Part shown: piece by piece, positions 1-10,689 of the stretch
How positions within the stretch are numbered: position 1 is the first letter of the stretch
How the letters are laid out: the number at the start of each line of letters is the position of its first letter
From: Papio anubis
Lineage: Eukaryota; Chordata; Mammalia; Primates; Cercopithecidae
Assembly: GCF_008728515.1 (NCBI RefSeq)
Contig: NC_044978.1
Location: 150,662,441-150,726,440 of the forward strand
Length of the DNA stretch: 64,000 nt
Direction: 5' to 3'
Program-made: the position numbers and the translations under genes
The notes under the pieces: model-generated
Told to the model about the DNA's origin: nothing
The model's database searches: none
The model's input: only the letters and a program-made list of their open reading frames with translations

Positions 1-847
1 TTTCAACCTATATCTGCCTCCCCACCAACTGGACAGGCATCTGCACCTTAGTCTTCCTAAGTCCCAACATTGACATTGCCCCAGGAAATCAGATCCTATC
101 AGTGCCCCTCAAAGCTCGAGTCAGTCAGCACAGGGCCATACAACTGATACTCCTATTTATAGGGTTAGGAATGGCCACTGCTACAGGAACCAGAATAGCC
201 AGTTTATCTACTTCATTATCCTACTACACATACTGTCAAAGGATTTCTCAGACAATTTGCAAGAAATAACAAAATCTATCCTTACTCTACAAACCCAAAT
301 AGACACTTTGGCGGCAGTGACTCTCCAAAACTGCTGAAGCCTAGACCTCCTCACTGCTGAGAAAGGAGGACTTTGCATCTTCTTAGGGGAAGAGTGTTGC
401 TTTTACACTAACCAGTCAGGGATAGTAAGAGACGGCACCTACAGGAAAAGGCTTCTGAAATCAGACAATGCCTTTCAAACTCTTATACCAACCACTGGAG
501 CTGGGCGACATGGCTTCTCCCCTTTCTAAGTCCTGCAACAGCTGTCTCATCTGGTTGTTACTCGCCTTTTGGCCCTGTATTTTTAACCTCCTTGTCAAAT
601 TTGTTTCCTCCAGGATTGAGGCCATCAAGCTACAGATGGTCTTACAAATGGAACCCCAAAGGAGCTCAACTCACAACTTCTACTGAGGATCCCTGGACCC
701 ACTCACTGGCCCTTTGGCCTAGAGAGCTCTCTTGTGGAGGACGCTACAACTGCAGGGCCACTCCTTTGCCCCATCCAGCAGGAATTAGCTAGAATGGTCA
801 TTGCCCAATTCCCAACAGCAGTTGGGGTGCTCTGTATAGGAGGAGAT
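1..847 (+). pseudogene. ERV-9-type env 3' part (TM subunit), broken
   Basis: This is the 3' part of a gammaretrovirus-like envelope gene, entering from outside the window and ending at a purine-rich tract just before the LTR at 848. The sequence shows a hydrophobic fusion-peptide-like stretch near 141-200 in frame 3. A heptad region and the C-x6-CC disulphide motif of class I retroviral TM subunits follow (about 290-430, frame 2). A membrane-spanning segment and short cytoplasmic tail lie at about 555-686 in frame 3. The reading frame is broken: there is a frame change near 225-233, an in-frame TGA at 335-337, and another frame change near 450-490. No usable initiation region lies in the window. 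Assignment to ERV-9 rests on the LTR12-type LTR that follows directly. It is a pseudogene and cannot give a full envelope protein as it stands. Confidence 0.85.
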
Positions 848-1339
848 TGAGAGGCAAAGTCAGCTGGACTTCCTGGGTAGAGTGGGGACTTGGATAACTT
901 TTCTGTCTTACAAGAGGATTGTAAAATGCACCCATCAGCACTCTGTAAAAATGCACCAATCAGCGCTCTGTAGCTAGCAAGAGGATTGTAAAATGCACCA
1001 ATCAGTGCTCTGTAAAATGCACCAATCAGCAGGATCCTAAAAGTAGCCAGTCACAGGGAGGATTGAAAAAAATTGTACTTTGATAGCACAGAAATGGAAC
1101 ACAGGAGGGCCAATAAGAATAAAAACTGGTAACCCCCAGCCAGCAGCGGCAGCCTGCTTGGGTCCCCTTCCACGCTGTGGAAGCTTTGTTCTTTCACTCT
1201 TCACAATAAACCTTGCTACCACTCACTCTTTGGGTCCATGTCATCTTCAGGAGCTGTAACACTCACTGCAAAGATCTGCGGCTTCATTCTTGAAGTTAGT
1301 GAGACCACGAACCCACCAGACGGAACCAACTCCAGACAC
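848..1339 (+). mobile_element. LTR12-type 3' LTR of an ERV-9 provirus
   Basis: The LTR begins TGAGAGG right after the purine-rich tract and ends near CCAGACAC. U3 carries tandem units built around GTAAAATGCACCAATCAGC, with intact CCAAT boxes at 956-960, 998-1002 and 1022-1026 and a degenerate one near 931. An A/T-rich TATA-like stretch lies near 1110-1125. The R region holds the polyadenylation signal AATAAA near 1205. The U5 unit (GAGCTGTAACACTCACTGC and following) is present once, whereas the copy at 54.9 kb has three. The ERV-9 LTR family is known to work as an enhancer/promoter through NF-Y bound at these CCAAT repeats; activity here is inferred. Because internal sequence lies only upstream, this is the 3' LTR and transcription from it would run rightwards. 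Confidence 0.88.
1115..1210 (+). promoter_or_regulatory. LTR12 core promoter and poly(A) signal
   Basis: A TATA-like AATAAAAAC stretch is followed by CTTCCACGCTGTGGAAGC, TTTGTTCTTTC and the AATAAA signal, the usual order at the U3/R boundary of LTR12. The AATAAA hexamer is unmutated, so this LTR could still end transcripts reading through from env. Function is inferred from position and sequence only. Confidence 0.5.
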
Positions 1340-1741
1340 TGAAAGCCATCCAGGCTTATAGCTTTCATTTTCTGGAGCAGCAGCAGTGCCTAGTATCTTT
1401 CAAGCCATGGTTACAGCTGTCTGGGTCCATTCTCCCAAAACGTTTCTGTCCTCCTAGGCCTCTGGGCCTGTGATGACAGGGACAGCCTTAAAGGTTTCTG
1501 AACCACCCTTGGGGGGCTTTCTTCCAATTGTCTTGACTATTAGCATCTGGCTCCCTTTTATCTGTGCTAATGTTTCTAGCAAGTGGTTGCTCTGCAGTAT
1601 ACTTGAATTCCTCTCCTGAGAATGTTCTTTCCTTCTCTAACACACAGCCGGGCTGCAAATATACCAAATGTTTATGCTCTGCTTCTCTATTAATTATAAG
1701 TTTCACCTTTAGGTCATTCCTCTGCTGCAATTATAAATTCT
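1340..1741 (-). mobile_element. MaLR (THE1/MST-type) internal sequence, right of the ERV-9 LTR
   Basis: The segment reads as the internal region of an ERVL-MaLR element in reverse orientation. Landmarks that I recognise are CTAGGCCTCTGGGCCTGTGA near 1455, the TTGTCTTGACTATTAGCATC region near 1530, and TTTATGCTCTGCTTCTC near 1671. It has no long open frame, as is usual for MaLR elements, which lack env and usable pol. The ERV-9 provirus to the left and the AluY to the right both interrupt it, so it is the oldest layer here. The exact left limit is uncertain. Confidence 0.65.
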
Positions 1742-1750
1742 TTCTCTGTC

Positions 1751-2033
1751 TTTTTTTTTTTTTTTGAGACGGAGTCTCGCTCTGTCGCCCAGGCTGGAGT
1801 GCAGTGGCACGATCTCGGCTCGCTGCAAGCTCCGCTTCTCGGGTTCACGCCATTTTCCTGGCTCAGCCTCCTGAGTAGCTGGGACTACAGGCGCCCGCCA
1901 CTGTGCCCGGCTAATTTTTTGTATTTTTAATAGAGACGGGGTTTCACTGTGGTCTCGATCTCCTGACCTTGTGATCCGCCTGCCTCGGTCTCCCAAAGTG
2001 CTGGGATTACAGGCGTGAGCCACCGCGCCCGGC
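1751..2033 (-). mobile_element. AluY-like element
   Basis: This is a near full-length Alu in reverse, with its poly(T) at the left and the 5' end GCCGGGCGCGGTGG-type sequence at the right. It keeps the Y-type GCAAGCTCCGC and TCACGCC motifs. About 12 bases (TTAGCCAGGATG region) are missing from the left monomer. A perfect 9-bp target-site duplication, TTCTCTGTC, flanks it at 1742-1750 and 2034-2042. It landed in MaLR internal DNA. Confidence 0.93.
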
Positions 2034-2042
2034 TTCTCTGTC

Positions 2043-2500
2043 CTTTTAATGTGCATAAGTCTTCTCCCAACCGTTGACAGTTTATAAACCAGAGAATGTC
2101 TTTTTGCAGGACCTGGAACTATCTCTTTGAAATATAAATATTAAAGGAGATGGTCTATCTCTCAATTCTTTGGGAGTTTAGATGCCTAATTTCTATGAAT
2201 ATCATTTGGCAAATGCAGATGGCCTGATCGCAGAGAAACATACTTGCAAACTCAGGAATAACTCAATGTGTTCCACATATCCCATTGACCAACCTCTCTT
2301 GTAAAGTTCTCTGGTACTTTTCTACTAGCTCATCCCACTGCTCAAAACACTTTCAACCTTTGTTTCATGGAGGAGTTGAGTTCAGTCTCTCTCCACTGTT
2401 GCTACAACTTGAATAAATTCTTCCCATCCTGCTTAACTTTGTCTGGTACAATTTTTGCTTTGACACAACTTTGAAAACTGGAAGCCAAATTTGATGCCTG
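2043..2500 (+). mobile_element. Possible old ERV LTR or MaLR internal remnant
   Basis: The first 50-60 bases may continue the MaLR internal sequence. The rest has the look of an LTR on the plus strand: a T-rich U3, TTGAATAAATTC (an AATAAA signal) near 2412, then a U5-like CTTTGTCTGGTACAATTTT near 2438-2456. I cannot name the family and the left boundary is not clear. An alternative is that all of it is retroviral internal sequence. Confidence 0.35.
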
Positions 2501-2921
2501 TTGCTAAGAAGAATACTGTATCTTTTGCATCATTTTCTTAATTATATATTAACACATCTTGAAATATATTTTGGTTTTCTTATTTATTTTAACTTTTATA
2601 TTTTTATTGTATTTGCTTTCTAGAGAACAAATTAAATATTTTTGGAAAGATGATGGAAAAAATATGGCTTTTTGTCCCATTTCCATTTGTCACAATAAGA
2701 TGGTGATTGCATTGATGGGTACAGGCAAAAACAGTGAATGAGATTTTTTTTAAATAGCAAAGGATATAAAATTTAGGGTTAGTAAACCCAGTGGTAATAC
2801 AGAGCACTCTCAGAAAGGAAAACATCCTAAAGTTCACCCACAGGTGTAAGCAGCTATGAATAATCCATCTTGCTTAAAGGTGAGAGTGTGGAAAGCTTCT
2901 TTGATGTTCATTCTTTCAGTG

Positions 2922-2954
<33 letters not shown>

Positions 2955-3055
2955 AATATTTTCCTAACATTTTGTAACTCCTGCTTATATTACCATAATG
3001 GTCTCATATGTACTTACCCTTCAGGGGAAAATAATTGCTGCAAAAACCCTTTGCA
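2501..3055. other. AT-rich unique sequence with a 29-T tract
   Basis: I see no gene or clear transposon. An uninterrupted run of 29 T lies at 2922-2950 with no Alu beside it, so it may be the tail of an unrecognised minus-strand retroelement or a simple repeat. Short open frames here are AT-driven. Confidence 0.5.
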
Positions 3056-3360
3056 GGCCGGGCAAGGTGGCTCATGCCTATAATCCCAGCACTTTGAGGA
3101 GGCTGAGGTGGGTGGATCACGAGGTCAGGAGATTGAGACCATCCTGGCTAACATGATAAAACCCGTCTCTACTAAAAATACAAAAAATTAGCCGGGCGCG
3201 GTCCGGGTGCCTGAAGTCCCAGCTACTCGGGAGGCTGAGGCAAGAGAATGGCGTGAACCCGGGGGGCGGAGCTTGCACTGAACAGAGATAGCGCCACTTC
3301 ACTCCTGCCTGGGCGACAGAGCAAGACTCCGTCTCAAAAACACAAAACAAAACAAAACAA
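3056..3360 (+). mobile_element. AluY-like element
   Basis: A full-length Alu begins GGCCGGGCAAGG and ends in a tail that has become an (AAAAC)n microsatellite near 3340-3360. The right monomer keeps GCGGAGCTTGCA, which places it in the Y/Sc group. The flanks share CCTTTGCA-type sequence (upstream to 3055, downstream 3363-3370), consistent with a target-site duplication with small changes. Confidence 0.92.
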
Positions 3361-3370
3361 AACCTTTGCA

Positions 3371-5765
3371 GCAACTGTCTTTCTTTACTGAAAGACAAAG
3401 CGACATGAACTTCAATTTTCTTAGAGCATCTCTTAGTCAGTCCAGGATTCAGCCAATCTGCAGTCCATTCTTGTGTCTCCTATCATGGAATAATATCTGG
3501 CAGTAACCCCACACTTGACAAGTACACATTACCAGTAGGTATTAGACTGAATTAAATGAGGAATCAATGGATATTTTAAGCCTTGGATTTATGAGTGTCC
3601 TCCTACCCAAGGATATTGAAACACATTAGTTAAGAATTAAACTTGTGGAAATATCTCAGGAGTGAGTCCTCTAGGTAAAGTATAGGTAGAGTATATGACA
3701 GTTGTTTTTTTTTTTTTTTGCTGTTTCCTTCCTCATTTATCCAGAGTAGAATTTCTATTCAATTATGACACACTTTCTTTTGAGATCAGATACGGCTTGA
3801 CTATCCTATCGTGATGGCACCACCACCTGGGTGAGCGCAGTTGATATGTGAGATGAAACAATCTGCCAACCCAGGATCTAAGTGTGGTAAACTGGGGATA
3901 CTGTCCTGTAGCATGTTTCACTTTTCTAGAAGCTTGCTCATTGCTGCTACTGGTAACTTAATGAATGTAGTAAATTAGAGTGGGAGGATGGAAAGGAGAG
4001 AAGTGCTTGGCTTTACAATTTGTTGCACAAAGCTGCCAAACTTTTAGCCATAGAATGAACACATAAACATTCCCACCATTGCCGTGGTAAAGGAACAGAC
4101 TGTATTCATGTGTGAACAGTCTCTTCCAGATAATCATAATGATTTGTTGTTCATTTCAAAAATTCCTTTGATGTTGATTATAATCTAATATCATCTAGAT
4201 ACAATCATAGGAGCAATTGAACAAGTATGGTGACAGTTTCACTTATCCAGTCATAATTCATAACTACTCACATCTCTGCTATAGCAGTGAATTCAAGAGA
4301 TAAAAAACGATCAACTAATGGAATCTAAAGACCTAGCATATGCTGGAACCTCCAAAATAATATCCCTAGTCATAACCAAATTATTTTGTTAGTTAAAGAT
4401 TTAGACATCGCTATCTCTGTAATGACAGCAGTGTACTGGACAGAGAGAGCTACAATGTGATACATAGTATACTTGAGGCACGTTCATTTTGAAAACATTA
4501 CTGAAGGACGTTCAAGGATTCTTAATATTTCAAAAATTTAATGTTTTCCAGAAAGTTATTATTTTAAAGTAATTTTAAAGTTTTACTGAGTTTATTATTT
4601 TGTTCTAAGAAATGATCTATTTATTTTAGTTGTATGCATTTGATTTTATAAAACACATAAACTAGAAAAAAAGTGTTCTGTTTATATAAATTCAGTTTAC
4701 CAAGAAATGTATGCTGGAATCTATTTTTATTCCCATTTTTTTTTAGTAACTTTACTTGCAAAAGGGGGAGTTATAGCTCTTTATTTGTATTTAGGTGTCA
4801 TTTCAAAATGAAAAAAGACCAAATACAAACTAGTTGTAACATGAAATCACACATCATTTTTCATCCTTGAAACTAGGGCCAGTCAAGACTGGATTCAGGA
4901 TTCAAATAATGTTAGCTCTCCCCGGCTCTGTCTCTCCCCTACTGTCGGCCTCACGGGACTGAATAGTCTTTCCCAATAACTGTAACACGAAGTCTGGTGG
5001 AAGATTCTGATTGACCTAGCAAGAATAACATTACCATCCCTTGTGATTGTGATTGGCCAAGTTTGGGCCCCATGCTTACATTTATAATAAAAGAGATTAG
5101 TTGGGCCCGTTACCAGCTGAAGAATAAAAGAATGAAAACAATGAAGGGTGATCTCAAACAGCTACTGCCGTAGTAAAGTGAAGGGACCATAATTCCTGTT
5201 CTGGGCTTGTTATCCTGGCATTTGTTCCAAATATTCCATATTTTAAGGTAGTATTACTGTTTGTATTAAAATAAACCAGGATACATTTGGTTAGTGTTCA
5301 TTTTGTACTTCTGGCTGTTTCTGTCGTGTTTTCTAGCACCGTGTGGAAAAGTATGTGTTGTGAACAGGAAACTCACTTTAAATATAGTTACATGTGAAAA
5401 ACATAACAAAACTGAGATAGCTTCCCTGTCTTTTCCTATTGCTTTCCCAGATGTAATATGACCAATACCTCCTCCTCGGGGCAGCATGCCAGACACTTCT
5501 GGATGCCATGAAATGAATTCAGACACAAGAAGGAGGCTAGAGTCAGCTAACTCCCAACTCGGGGTAGCAGTAGGTGAAGTGTTTGATGATCATGTTCTTG
5601 TTTGCCACTATACCAGCTAGCTGTGTCATAGTATATGCTTGGCTTGAGAGACTCAGGAAGACTGCCAATTAATAGTGTCAACATTAAACATGGGAAATAA
5701 TGATATGTTTAGTACTCCTGAAATATGTGCATAAGATAGGGACCAAGAGGGACCAAGTTGTCTTG
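3371..5765. other. Unique non-coding sequence, no repeat recognised
   Basis: About 2.4 kb in which I recognise no gene or interspersed repeat. It holds a 16-17 T run near 3704-3719. A less AT-rich patch near 4915-5130 (CCCCGGCTCTG, GATTGGCCAAG and an ATAATAAAAG stretch) looks faintly LTR-like but matches nothing I can name. An 86-codon minus-strand frame at 5266-5526 has no recognisable domain. Confidence 0.5.
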
Positions 5766-5768
5766 TCA

Positions 5769-5982
5769 TCCTGGGTTCAAGCAATTCTCCTGCCATAGCT
5801 TGCAAAGTCACTGGGATTACAGGCACGCACCACCAGGCCCAACTAATTTTTTGTATTTTTTTAGTACAGACAGGGTTTCACCACATTGGCCGGGCTGGCC
5901 TTGAACTCCTGACCTCAAGTGATCTACCTACCATGGCCTCACAAAATGCTGGGATTACAGGCATGAGTCACCGCACCCAGCC
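5769..5982 (-). mobile_element. Alu fragment, 3' (poly-A) end missing
   Basis: This is a reverse Alu covering most of the left monomer and part of the right. It starts inside the element at CCTGGGTTCAAGCAATTC and ends at the Alu 5' end (CACCGCACCCAGCC). The tail and the distal right monomer are absent. Substitutions are moderate, as in AluS. No target-site duplication is visible, so the missing end was probably lost by deletion. Confidence 0.88.
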
Positions 5983-7398
5983 AGTCTGAATGTTCTTGCT
6001 AGAGTGATTTTGTATGGTGCAAATCAAGTGGCAATTATTTACTTTTTGGTAACACTTAAAATATTTTTAACTCAATGACCCTTTCAGCAGTACTGAACTA
6101 AATACAAATGAAAATGCATTTTTAGTCATATGTTAAGATACTGAATTGCTGTTTTTCAAGATGAATATGCAACTTGCAAAAATACTTTTTGACATTTACC
6201 ACCCACCATTTGATCATAGTGATGTTGCCAATCACATGAAATTCAAAAGAAACAAATCTGTGAGGAAGCATCAGTGCCATGATCGCAAGTTACAGAAGAC
6301 TGTGCTCAAAAAAGATATAACCTCATAAGATCTTGTTAACATTATTTTTAAGAACCATGACTTTTCATTTTAATCAGATGACTGTTTTTCTAAACACAAT
6401 TTGGTAATTTAGAATTCCAAATATCTTGTACATTTATAACAAAGTGAGCGAGTATACATATTAATGTCTTTGTTACATTATTAGAAGAATTTAGTGGCTT
6501 CATAACTAATTTTATAAACAATTAAATGCTGCCAAGTTTACATATGTCATTAGATATGTCTAATTAACATCAGCTAACAATTTTAACAATGATTTGATTT
6601 TTCAATTCAAGGAATATATATTTGAATTCCATTGTGTTGAAGATGAAACATATGTTGTTATTGCAATTTCTCTTAAATTATTTGCTTTAACAGTGATAAT
6701 AAGGATCCATTTTTTATTTGAAGAACTTATCATGCTAGAAAGCAATGTCTTTAATAAATTAAGACTCCTATGGAGCAGAAATGTACTTTGAATTGGTTGA
6801 GGTATACATATAATTTATAGTTGTCTCCAAACAAAACATGATATACAACCAATCAACATAGAAGCTATAGTTGTCAAGATTGACAAGGTCATGATACTAC
6901 ACACACATAAATACACATACAGAACAGGTGAACTACTCGTTTTTTAAAACAAAGCTGGTGTGTAATGCAAAATAGTATGTCTGCATGAAAGCAGGCGCTT
7001 TCTTTGGTGATGGCCATCAACATGTTTTTACAAATATTTGACTTTTAGAAAGGCTTATAAACAGAATATAGAATAACTCAGCAAAACCTATGTACTAAAA
7101 TGATATTAGACATTTTAACATATCTTTTAAATTTGGTTTGCATTTTGGTCAAAATAATTTGGGGATCTTTTGTTATAGTATTGAATGAATCAAGCAATAT
7201 GTAGTTGTTAAAAACAAAGCTTATTAACAGAAAGGCATTGACATTTTTGCATAAAATATGAAAGCAGGAACTGCAAATTAACCGATGACACCTGAAATCA
7301 TGTGTAAAATTTATTTTTGGAATTCTATAATTGCACTTTGAAATATCTGGACCTATGGAAAGTGTCTTTTATAGAACTCTTATTTTTAATTAGATGAA
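5983..7398. other. AT-rich unique sequence
   Basis: No gene or confident transposon is seen in about 1.4 kb. Short open frames at 6146-6328 and 6594-6791 lack recognisable domains and sit in very AT-rich DNA. Confidence 0.5.
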
Positions 7399-7454
7399 TT
7401 TTTTTATTATACTTTAAATTCTAGGGTCCACATGCACAACGTGCAGGTTTGTTT
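7399..7454 (-). mobile_element. Short L1 3'-end fragment
   Basis: TTTTTTTATTATACTTTAAA followed by TTCTAGGGTCCACATGCACA and CGTGCAGGTTTGTT is the terminal 3' UTR of a primate L1 in reverse. Only about 55 bases are present, so it is an extremely 5'-truncated insertion or a remnant. Confidence 0.8.
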
Positions 7455-7829
7455 ATATTCTGTGTCTGTATGAAAATTTTATAAATCTAACTTTGATGAA
7501 ATGTAATTTATTTGATGAATTTGTCTTATTAAATATATTTGTCAACAAAAGCTACTCTGAATGGAGGCAAGGAGTATTAACCATGAAAATTTTGCAAATA
7601 AAATGTTTATACATTTTAATACAAAAGTAGAATTTAGAATATTGTCCATCGAGTGTATTGACTCTCTGTTTACAGATGCTTCAGCACTTTTAGTGAAAAG
7701 AGTTCAGATCACTCACTGCTGTCTCTGAGAGAAACTGCTTCAAGGAGTGTAGGTGTTTCACAGCCTTCAGCTGACACACCTATGGATCTGGTGTGTTTTT
7801 CATGCTGAGGTCACTGAGATAACCCAGCT
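7455..7829. other. Unique sequence between L1 end and MLT1 LTR
   Basis: AT-rich sequence without a recognisable gene or repeat. Confidence 0.45.
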
Positions 7830-8005
7830 GCTACAGATGAGATTGTGTCTCTCCAGTCCCCAAATTTATATGTTCAAACCTTTACCCTCAATTTTACTAT
7901 ATTTGGAGATAAGACCTATACAGAGATACATATATTTAAATAAAATCCTAACAGTAGGACCCTGATTTGATATAACTAGTGTCTTTGTAAGTTGAAGCAC
8001 CAGAG

Positions 8006-8043
<38 letters not shown>

Positions 8044-8262
8044 TCCCTCCCTCTCTCTGTGTCTCTCTCCCCGTCTGTCTGCTATATGAGGATACAGGGA
8101 GAAGGTAGCTATCTCTAAGCCAGGAAGAGAGTCTTCACCAGGAACCAAATTGGTCAGCATCTTGATCTTGGATTTCTCAGCCTCCATACTATGAGAAATA
8201 AATGTTGTTTGAGCCACCCAGTCTGTGATATGTTGTTATAGCAGCCCAAGCGGACTAACACA
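7830..8262 (+). mobile_element. MLT1-type MaLR LTR
   Basis: This degraded MaLR LTR keeps the family landmarks in order: CCCAAATTTATATGTT, a polypurine-ended middle, ATCTTGATCTTGGATTTCTC, AGAAATAAATGTTGTTTGAG and the end GCAGCCCAAGCGGACTAACA. The TGAGAAATAAATG motif supplies the poly(A) signal. A (CT)n tract at 8009-8041 grew inside it and makes it longer than usual. It appears to be a solo LTR. Confidence 0.82.
8009..8075. repeat. (CT)n microsatellite and CT-rich tail
   Basis: A pure (TC)n run of about 33 bases is followed by an imperfect pyrimidine-rich stretch (CCTTCCCTCCCTC). It lies inside the MLT1 LTR. In reverse translation it gives a meaningless Arg-Glu repeat frame. Confidence 0.95.
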
Positions 8263-8440
8263 CCAGTCAATAACTAAGCCCATTGGGGTGATTAGAACTG
8301 GGTCATTTCTTCTCAATGCAGGATCCTCTAATGGGTGACTTTTGCTTGGTGACTCCAGCAGTCTATCCTAGACTTTCTCAGAGTTTTGCTTTTTCTACAT
8401 CCTCCTTCCTTCCATCTCTGCTTTCACAGGTACGAAAGGG

Positions 8441-8684
8441 CAGCACGATCTTGGCTCACTGCAACCTCCAACTCCCAGGTTCAAGCAATTCCCATGCCTC
8501 AGCCTCCCAAGTAGGTGGGACCATAGGCATGTGCCGCCATACCTGGAGAAGTTTTTGTATTTTAGTAGAGCCAGGGTTACATCATGTTGCCCAGGCTGGT
8601 CTCGAATTCCTGAGCTCAGGCCAACTGCCCCACCTCAGTCTCTCAAAGTGCTAGGATTACAGGTGTGAGCCATTGTGTCCAGCC
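8441..8684 (-). mobile_element. Old Alu, 3' end truncated
   Basis: A reverse Alu starts inside the right monomer (GCACGATCTTGGCTCACTGC) and runs to the Alu 5' end (CATTGTGTCCAGCC). Divergence is high, including TGCCGCCATACCTGGAGAAG, which suggests AluJ or an old AluS. The poly(A) end is missing. Confidence 0.85.
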
Positions 8685-9234
8685 TCTAAAAAAAATTTTA
8701 AGCAGAAGTATTACATAAGCTTACCAATATAATACAACACGTTTTCAGTAAAAAGTAAATATTTCAAAAGTATATAGTTTTAATTATTTTAAATAATTAA
8801 AAGTTCATTTTAGAACTTAAAGGTGTCCTGGCTTAGACAGTAAATAATATAGTCAAACCAGCTGTAGAGTACTAATCATGATCACATTGACTATTTGCAT
8901 AAAAAGACTATGAAATTTTAAAGTTTTATTTATATAAACAAGGTTATTCTTTGGTAACCTATAACCCTATATTGGATTTAAAGCACAAGCAATGGCCTAT
9001 ATTCTAGTTAAAATTATTCTCTTTCTAGTCTCTTTTTCCTCAATTTCATCTTCCTTACATTCTCTAAATATGAATCAAACAGTTGTTTTATTCAGTGCCT
9101 TGTACTGTAAGCTGTAGAGCTATAAGATCAGCAATCTACAAGGAACTTTCTATAACCAAACCCTAAAAATAAAAAAAAAAAAAACACATAAAAAATTTCA
9201 GTATTACAGGGATATAATTGTATATTTATTCAAA
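8685..9234. other. AT-rich unique sequence
   Basis: No gene or repeat is recognised apart from an A-rich run near 9170-9184. Confidence 0.45.
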
Positions 9235-10250
9235 AATATTTACTGAAAATCTACTACATGACAGACATTATTCTGGAAACAGAATACAAAAGGAGAAAAA
9301 CAAAAAAGAAGTATATAGTTTTTTCATGGCATTTACGTTATAACTGGAAGAAGTCAATAATAAACAAGCAAATAAAACTTTTTTTTTTCTTAGCAATATT
9401 AATTGCTTTATGATCAAGGAAAGTCTCACTGAAAGGTGACATTTAAGAAGAGACATAAGGAGGTAAATGACCAGACTATACTATATGTCTCTGGATGAAC
9501 ATTCAAAGCAGAATTAATAGCTATTTTTGTCCTAAAGAATTAACAAGGTTTGCTAATAGACGGAATTATCAAAGAATAAAGTTCCCATTTATTGACATAG
9601 GAATAGATTGTGGGAAGAGCAAGTTTGGAGGTAGGTGAGGATGTCAGGAATGTGGACATCATAGAACAAATGTTGGTAGTTGAATTTATGTGCTTGGATT
9701 TCAGGGACTAGTCCCTGGGTATAGATGAAAACATTGAAGTAATTAGTACATAGGTGATATTTAAAGTAATGGGCTGAGTTTGATAAGCATCCCTAAGTTA
9801 GAATAAGGAAATAAGCATAACAAAGGAATAGAAGTGTTTGCTGAGTGTGAATAAAGTCATATTAATCCATAGTTATTGGGGCAATGAAGAGATACTAAGA
9901 AAGGAGATTGAGAAGGGAAGAAATGCATGAGACACATAGTTGCAGTGGAATATTAGAGTCTCTGGTCTTATATTCAAAACAAGATGGGTGGAGAAAAATT
10001 AAAAGCAATGGTTATATACAAGGAATGCAGGGAAAAAAGTCAGTAGCTGGAATAGGATAGTGGGTGAGGAACATTTTTATTTTAAGATGGGAAAGAAGTA
10101 AACCACGTTTGCTGCTGGGACTGACTCTGTCAAGAGAGAAAAACTGAAAGAACTTTAAGATATTCAGGTAGGAGGGAGGCCGTGGAAACAGGAAACTGCA
10201 GCAGGAAGGATAGAGAACCTGCACATGTGTAGAAACTGATAATTTTCTGT
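9235..10250 (+). mobile_element. Ancient interspersed repeat, LINE 3'-UTR-like, family not resolved
   Basis: The segment opens with TATTTACTGAAAATCTACTA and an ATTATTCTGGAAACAGAATA stretch, then an AAGTCTCACTGAAAGGTGAC motif near 9420, then purine-rich DNA with GATTGTGGGAAGAGCAAG near 9608 and TTAAGATGGGAAAGAAGTAA near 10082. The same order of motifs occurs in copies at 36.8-38.5 kb and in part at 42.7-43.4 kb. I recognise this as a dispersed old mammalian repeat but cannot say whether it is an L1ME/L1MC 3' UTR, an L2-like element or something else. It is not coding. Confidence 0.5.
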
Positions 10251-10689
10251 CTCTTAACAGGAGTTAAGATACTTTTCTTGCTTTGATATAAACCCATTTC
10301 CATTTGTACATATATCTGTAGCCAGAAAGCAAATGATCAGCATCACCACCTTAAAAAATCCTCCTCATGAGTGGTGATAGGTATCTTTTTTCATCTATTT
10401 TTTTCCCTTCCTTCATTCTCAACCTTTTATTAAATCAAAAGGCTGATATTTACCTGCTTTAATTTCCTTGTTCTTGAGTAGAAAACGACATAATGAAGTT
10501 TAATGTAGAATCCGAGAGCAGTGATAGATAAGTGATGCATTTTGTATTTGTTCCTTTTCATTCTTATCCTATTGTCAAAACTTTAAATATTTTAGAGTTA
10601 TACTTTAGCTTCTGCTTTTTATGCAGTTATTATGTCTGATGTAATAGATTAAAAGAATATTTAGATTTACAATGTCTGTGTCTGTGTTA

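Noticed and set aside
1709..2056. 115-codon frame on the minus strand
   Set aside because: It is a translation of the AluY on its sense strand, a common Alu artefact.
7948..8217. Arg-Glu repeat frame on the minus strand
   Set aside because: It comes from the (CT)n tract in an MLT1 LTR.
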